Shown one piece after another: positions 37,137-38,014 of a stretch of DNA of 38,014 nt. The stretch spans positions 1-38,014 of the forward strand of contig CAMKBC010000005.1 of the NCBI GenBank assembly GCA_946410665.1, written 5' to 3'. The first letter of the stretch is position 1. The number at the start of each line of letters is the position of its first letter. The notes below the pieces were generated by a model, which saw only the letters and a program-made list of their open reading frames with translations, made no database searches and was not told the DNA's origin. The DNA comes from an uncultured Clostridia bacterium. Lineage in GTDB: Bacteria > Bacillota > Clostridia > TANB77 > CAG-508. Position numbers and translations under genes: made by a program.

Positions 37137-38014
37137 CTAACCTAAAAATTTAGCACTTACGTTATTAATTTTAAATTGAGTACCATTGCTTACAAATTCA
37201 TATAATGATTTGTCTAGTGTTTCCTCATTTTGATCTAAATCAGTTGTATAATAATACTTCATTGCAGGTAATAAAGCTTTATTAACATATAACGCTTTAA
37301 ATACTTCAGCCATATGCTTTTGATCTTCGCAAACAAATACTAATTGAGGAACTGATCTAAATCCTCCATCTCCTGGAGCAAATGCTTCATAGAAGTCTTT
37401 CCATAAAAGCATTCTTTCTAGTAATTTTTCTTCCCAGCCTTGGTTTCTTCTAACTATTTCATAAGCTATTGAAACTTCTGCTTTTCCTACTGTGAAATCA
37501 ATTGCTGTGATTGGCTTAAATGTTTTTCCAATTCTCTTAGCTGTTAATTGTGGTTTTAAATGATATGCTTTGAATGTTTTAACCTTTCTCATATAAGCTA
37601 TGATTAATTGGTTTCCAGCTAATTTCTTCTTCATCATTTCAACTGGCTTTGCATTGTCTGATGGTTGCCATTTACATTCAATTTCTCTTGAATTTAATAG
37701 GTATTTACCCATCTTTTCCATGCAATATACTCTATAAACACCATTTCCATCTGCTGATGTGAAATAATATCTAGTAATAATCTTATTCTTTAATAATTGT
37801 TCTAATTTCTTATTAAGTTTATCTTGATCCTTAACGTCATATTTGTAGTATTCTAATAATTGAAAAATTTGTCTTGATGTTAAGAATTCAAATTCATTGA
37901 TTAACTCAAGAATTTTAAAATGCAATTCATTGATGTGTCCTATGTTGATTTTTTGAAGTATTTGATTCATTGAAACATATCCATCTTTTCCATCAAATAC
38001 TTTTATTTCACCTT
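37137..38014 (-). CDS. Replication-relaxation-like winged-helix protein (probably truncated by right window edge)
   Basis: N-terminal wHTH-like FKILELINEFEFLTSRQIFQLLEYYKYD, later YEIVRRNQGWEEKLLERMLLWKDFY...PQLVFVCEDQKHMAEVFKAL. The frame stays open upstream of the track's ATG at 37970 (GEIKVFDGKDGYVSMNQ) to the window edge. Confidence 0.6.
   Translation of the reverse strand, partial: GEIKVFDGKDGYVSMNQILQKINIGHINELHFKILELINEFEFLTSRQIFQLLEYYKYDVKDQDKLNKKLEQLLKNKIITRYYFTSADGNGVYRVYCMEKMGKYLLNSREIECKWQPSDNAKPVEMMKKKLAGNQLIIAYMRKVKTFKAYHLKPQLTAKRIGKTFKPITAIDFTVGKAEVSIAYEIVRRNQGWEEKLLERMLLWKDFYEAFAPGDGGFRSVPQLVFVCEDQKHMAEVFKALYVNKALLPAMKYYYTTDLDQNEETLDKSLYEFVSNGTQFKINNVSAKFLG

Noticed and set aside
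1-38014. CRISPR array, rRNA genes, transposase/integrase genes
   Set aside because: Looked for regularly spaced repeats, rRNA-like sequence and transposase/recombinase motifs; none seen.

Overview
A 38 kb chromosomal window from a low-GC, Firmicutes-like genome (taxon inferred from gene content only). Both edges cut genes: mfd on the left and a replication-relaxation-like gene on the right. The left half is mostly housekeeping on the minus strand: mfd (partial), mtaB, ylmH-like, tRNA-Gln(CUG), a glycolytic gap-pgk-tpiA-gpmI operon, a PflA-like radical SAM protein, an HI0933-like flavoprotein and a WG-repeat protein. Then come a plus-strand cytoplasmic alpha-amylase, a minus-strand TPR / pilin-like / prepilin-peptidase-like / ROK group, a plus-strand tRNA-Leu(UAA), a compositionally distinct small gene between duplicated terminator sequences, pgsA, HU and an orphan VirD4/TraG-like ATPase. 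The most notable locus is a tightly packed six-gene minus-strand operon at 26880-36989: a BtaA-like DUF3419 protein, a phytol/dolichol-kinase-like membrane protein, a GNAT, an OleC/FadD-like AMP-ligase, a UbiA-type prenyltransferase, and a 1418-aa fusion of PPDK/PEP-synthase ATP-grasp, PEP-mobile His, AMP-ligase and acyl carrier protein domains. This looks like an uncharacterised lipid or prenyl-lipid pathway. A tocopherol-cyclase-like protein is also encoded in the window, about 22 kb from the nearest end of that operon. All family calls come from reading motifs by eye; no searches were run.
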